Origin: Corella eumyota
Taxonomy: Eukaryota; Chordata; Ascidiacea; Phlebobranchia; Corellidae
Direction: 5' to 3'
DNA: 64,000 bases
NCBI GenBank assembly: GCA_963082875.1
Contig: OY720099.1
Coordinates: forward strand, 17,155,066-17,219,065
Shown here: positions 60,999-64,000 of the stretch, piece after piece
Layout: the number at the start of each line of letters is the position of its first letter
Numbering within the stretch: position 1 is the stretch's first letter
Notes under the pieces: model-generated
Seen by the model: the letters and a program-made list of their open reading frames with translations, nothing else
What the model was told of the DNA's origin: nothing
Databases searched by the model: none
Made by a program: the position numbers and the translations under genes

Positions 60999-61139
60999 TT
61001 TATTTGTTCAAACAGAAAAATTTGTTTAATTTTATTACTTGTCTGCAAGTTTACATCCTTACTTTTTGACTTTGGTTTGTTACATTTTTTAACACAAACC
61101 TAATAAAATCAAAGATTGTCATCTTTTTTCAGATATTTT

Positions 61140-61190
61140 ACCTTGGCAAATATTGGTTCTTCTGGAACCTTATTCTGCCAATGTGATGTT
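61140..61190 (-). pseudogene. Decayed first coding exon of IAP copy C
   Basis: On the minus strand TTGGCAGAATAAGGTTCC aligns with ATGACGGAATCGGGTTTC of copy A: the start codon reads TTG and the fourth codon TAA. The downstream GTAAAA donor is kept, so it may survive as a 5'-UTR exon. Confidence 0.7.
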
Positions 61191-62036
61191 GTAATCTGTA
61201 AGGTTTGATTTTATCATATAATTAACAAAAAATTCAAGTTTTTTCTTGAAAGTTCAAATTTTTATTTAACCTATTAAAAAATAGGCATAAAATATTACTT
61301 GATTAAGAATATTCGATAAATTAAAAAAATATATAAATCTATAATATTTAATTTTTACGCTAAATGGAAGGGCTTTTAACTATTTGCCTTATTGTAATTG
61401 AGCAACATTTTACATTAAGCTTTTAAATGCCTAAAATTAATCTTTGGTGATGAACAAATAAGAATTTATGTAAATTTATTTTTCAACCTGAAAATTTTTT
61501 TTTCAACTCGTTCTTTTAAACTATTAATATTAAGTTAAATTTGATATGCCTTCCACCAATCATTGCTTTTTATTTAACAAACAAGTAATTAAATCAAATA
61601 AACAAACAAACAAAAAATTGAAATTTTTTTTTCTAATAATATCATAATGCATAATTGATTAAAATTTAAAAACCTAAGGACGCATTTTTAATTTTAAGAA
61701 ACAAACAAGCAAGTATTTAAAATTAGTAATAAAATTTTTAAAGGATTTAAACACAATCTGATAATTAACAACATACTGAAATTTCAAAACTTTTAATTTA
61801 CCAGAACAAAATTTATTCTGACTCAAAATTTGAACTTATAAAAATAAAAAATAATAAATTGACAACAACAACTGGCGACCGAGCCAAAACAAATCACCAT
61901 TAACTTTTTACTACTTTGCCACATTGGCTAAAAAAAAGTTAACATTACACGGTGTTTCCCCTGGTAGTGTATATTTTTTTATTACTTAGTGCTGGGTGCA
62001 AAAACCGTGTGGAATTTTTTAAATCCAAGTAACCTC

Positions 62037-62320
62037 TTGTATATAGCTTTATCCTCGATGTGGGAACGTCGAATGTGCAACTTAAACATAGAGTAACATA
62101 AGTTACTCCGACCCAGTCTCGAGTTGCCTGTGACAGTTTGGGATATTATAGATTATAATTGCCCAGTAATTATGATGCTAATTAAGTGCTGGCTCAGCAG
62201 GAGTGCATACCGTTTATAGCGCATTACTCAAGGACGCTACAGCATAAGATCAATGGGGATTGAACCCACGACCTCATGGTATTGTAGCACGTGTTCTTAC
62301 CACTACACCACGCTGCCGGT
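62037..62320 (-). repeat. tRNA-derived SINE in the IAP-C upstream region
   Basis: Full-length copy that splits a stretch shared with the A and B upstream regions (AAATCCAAGTAA left of it, AAGTAAACAGC right of it). It therefore inserted after the array formed or in the C lineage only. Confidence 0.93.
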
Positions 62321-62644
62321 TCAAGCCATACGAAAGTAAACAGCATCTTACCTTCGTCTTACTAAATGCGGTATAGACATTCTCACATACATTATAGCAA
62401 AAATTAAACACGTTGCATCTTTTTGTATATTGTTTGTGCCACATAACGTTTTAAAAGTGCCAGCAAGGGTTTATTTAAACGCAACAGTTTTCTGATTTAA
62501 AAAAATGTACTAGGGATATTTGGAAAACTGTACCAGGCATAAGCGTGGCCTAACGATCTTTAGTTAAACTATGTATTGAACCTAAACACACATGTTTGTA
62601 ACGCGCCAAATGTGTATTAAAGAATGTTAACGGTCTAATCCTCG

Positions 62645-62652
62645 TGACGTCA
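62645..62652. promoter_or_regulatory. CRE site upstream of IAP-C
   Basis: TGACGTCA in CTCGTGACGTCATAAATATT, aligned with the same octamer in the A and B upstream regions while many surrounding bases differ. Confidence 0.55.
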
Positions 62653-63548
62653 TAAATATTTCGGTTCCAATATTAAGTCTGTTTTTATTTGCAAATCCAA
62701 AAATAGTTATTCTATTTGCGTTGTATTTTTAGCTCAGCTTTCCTTTAAACTAAAATAACAACATTTCGAAACCTAAATTCTTGCGTTTATTAGAATAAAT
62801 CTTGAGTTTATTATTATTGTAATTGAATTTTCCCAACTACCTTAATACACAAAGCAATGGAACAGCTACTGAGTTTATCTACTATTAAAACTTGTTAGAA
62901 TCTAATTTTAGTAAATGGCTGCCATATTAGAAAAACTCATGTTTAAAAATTACTAACGTCTTTTTTATAATAAATGGAATTGCTTTTTAATTGTGGCTTG
63001 AATAATTAATTTGTTATCCAACAATATTAAGTTAACATATTGAATCTTCTTTGTTAAAATATTGAAGCCAAATTGAACATTGTCTTTAAACAGCAACAAA
63101 AGATGAGCCACGGCATGTTTGTGTTAAATAATTGTAAGTTTAACTTTTTGTTCAGAAAATTAAATGAAATTTTTCAGGAACTAAACATATTTTATTGTTC
63201 ATTTGCAATTGAATTTTAAAAGAAAGTTTGCACTTGTAGAATATAGGAAACAATTCACTACTCTATTTACATAACAACACTTAAGCTATTTCTCTCTAAA
63301 AAAAAATACATTATCGATACAAAAGCTGTTGAAACTTTGCTAGAATTTTAAAGGTGGTGCACTCAACTTTAGAGAATTATATTTAGCAATATAATATATT
63401 AGGAGTTTTCTAACCCTTGAAGTGACATTATTTGGTTAGATATGGAGCCGAACAAAAAAATATGGATTGTCAATTTACATCTACAGTACAAACATATTGA
63501 ACTAAATATTTTTGAAGTGCTTTTTGTTATTCTATATTGAGCCCAGTC

Positions 63549-64000
63549 TTACAACTCGTCTCGAAGTAATTGGTCAACTGCGTCATTATTAATTTGATGG
63601 CACATACAAGGCGTGGAAAATTCAAAAACATAAGCGCATCGGGATGGTTCATCGACAGATATTAGTTTATGTTCAATACCACATGATAGTTTAACCTAAA
63701 CGAAAAAAAATATTACTTATATACTTTAGTTTTTTTTTTTAATTTGACAAGAAAAGACTAACTTCACAACCTAAACAAAATATTAGTTCAGCAGCATAAA
63801 TATTGGGCAATTATAATCTATTATATCCCAAACTGCCACAGGAAACTCGAGACTGGGTCGAGGTAACAGTTGTTACTCTATGTTTAGGTCGTGCATACGA
63901 CCTTTCCATATCAAAGATAAAGATATATACAAAAAGGAAAATTACCTCTGTTGATCTAGAAGGACCATTCCAACAACCAAGTCCATTTTCATATTTCATA
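63549..64000 (-). CDS. PRKCSH: PRKCSH, glucosidase II beta subunit, C-terminal exons (partial)
   Basis: Two exons: 64000-63946 (continuing off the window) and 63695-63549. They encode MKYENGLGCWNGPSRSTE, then VKLSCGIEHKLISVDEPSRC, AYVFEFSTPC and a tail ending RDEL. The human protein has MKYEQGTGCWQGPNRSTTV, VRLLCGKE, TEPSRCEYLMELMTPAAC and ends HDEL. This is the last part of the MRH (mannose-6-phosphate-receptor-like) domain that recognises N-glycan mannoses and aids glucose trimming by the alpha subunit in the ER. The C-terminal RDEL fits ER retrieval. A SINE fragment sits in the intron between the exons. Confidence 0.93.
63786..63935 (+). repeat. tRNA-derived SINE, 3' part only, in a PRKCSH intron
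   Basis: Begins in the middle at CAGCAGCATAAATATTGGGC and runs to the TATATACAAAAAGG tail, ending 11 bases from the exon donor. Antisense to PRKCSH. Confidence 0.9.

Larger units (their letters stand above)
60678..63548. other. IAP-C upstream region and spacer to PRKCSH
   Basis: Holds the decayed exon-1 counterpart (61140-61190), two SINEs, and stretches from 61860 to 62760 homologous to the IAP-A/B upstream regions. From about 62800 to 63548 it is AT-rich with nothing recognised; the PRKCSH 3' UTR should lie at its right end. Confidence 0.55.

Overview
The window is animal nuclear DNA. It is AT-rich, nearly every gene is split by short GT-AG introns, and the protein set is metazoan: Suppressor of fused, condensin subunit G, BIR/UBA/RING apoptosis inhibitors, aspartoacylase. 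Dense copies of one tRNA-derived SINE, compact genes and the divergence of the proteins from human ones suggest a tunicate, most likely Ciona; this is inference, not proof. All exon models were built by eye from splice sites, reading-frame phase and recalled family sequences, so individual boundaries may be off by a few bases.

Layout, left to right. 805-902 (-) is a probable first exon of an unrecognised gene leaving the window. RNF113A (+, 1954-3529) is followed tail-to-tail by the 21-exon condensin subunit NCAPG (-, 4160-13290), whose introns hold seven SINE copies. A folate-receptor-like type I membrane protein (+, 14909-17631) and a single-exon aspartoacylase (-, 18459-19394) come next. 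SUFU (+, 21903-30841) has 12 coding exons, including a 35-nt one. UBLCP1 (-, 31907-34637) lies tail-to-tail with SUFU.

From 37 kb to about 62.7 kb lies a head-to-tail array of three inhibitor-of-apoptosis (IAP) genes on the minus strand: copy A (37024-43596), copy B (45927-54498) and copy C (56158-60677). All descend from one BIR-BIR-BIR-UBA gene, and their upstream regions are homologous, with an identical TGACGTCA site in each. Only A keeps a RING exon. In B and C the place of the RING is taken by a decayed second copy of the exon that follows BIR3. C has also lost the BIR2 zinc exon and the ancestral start codon. A and B are nearly identical across the 5' half, introns included, so each can serve as the empty-site reference for insertions in the other: a TTAA-flanked foldback element and a 545-bp foldback element in B, and a perfect 33-bp hairpin in A. 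The same intron carries unrelated minisatellites in A and B. The window ends with the last two exons of PRKCSH (glucosidase II beta, -), ending in RDEL.

The genes do not form one pathway. They are housekeeping genes (splicing and ubiquitin, condensin, proteasome phosphatase, ER glycan trimming), one developmental regulator (SUFU) and a lineage-specific IAP expansion. The IAP array, with its RING loss and exon reshuffling, is the most unusual part.
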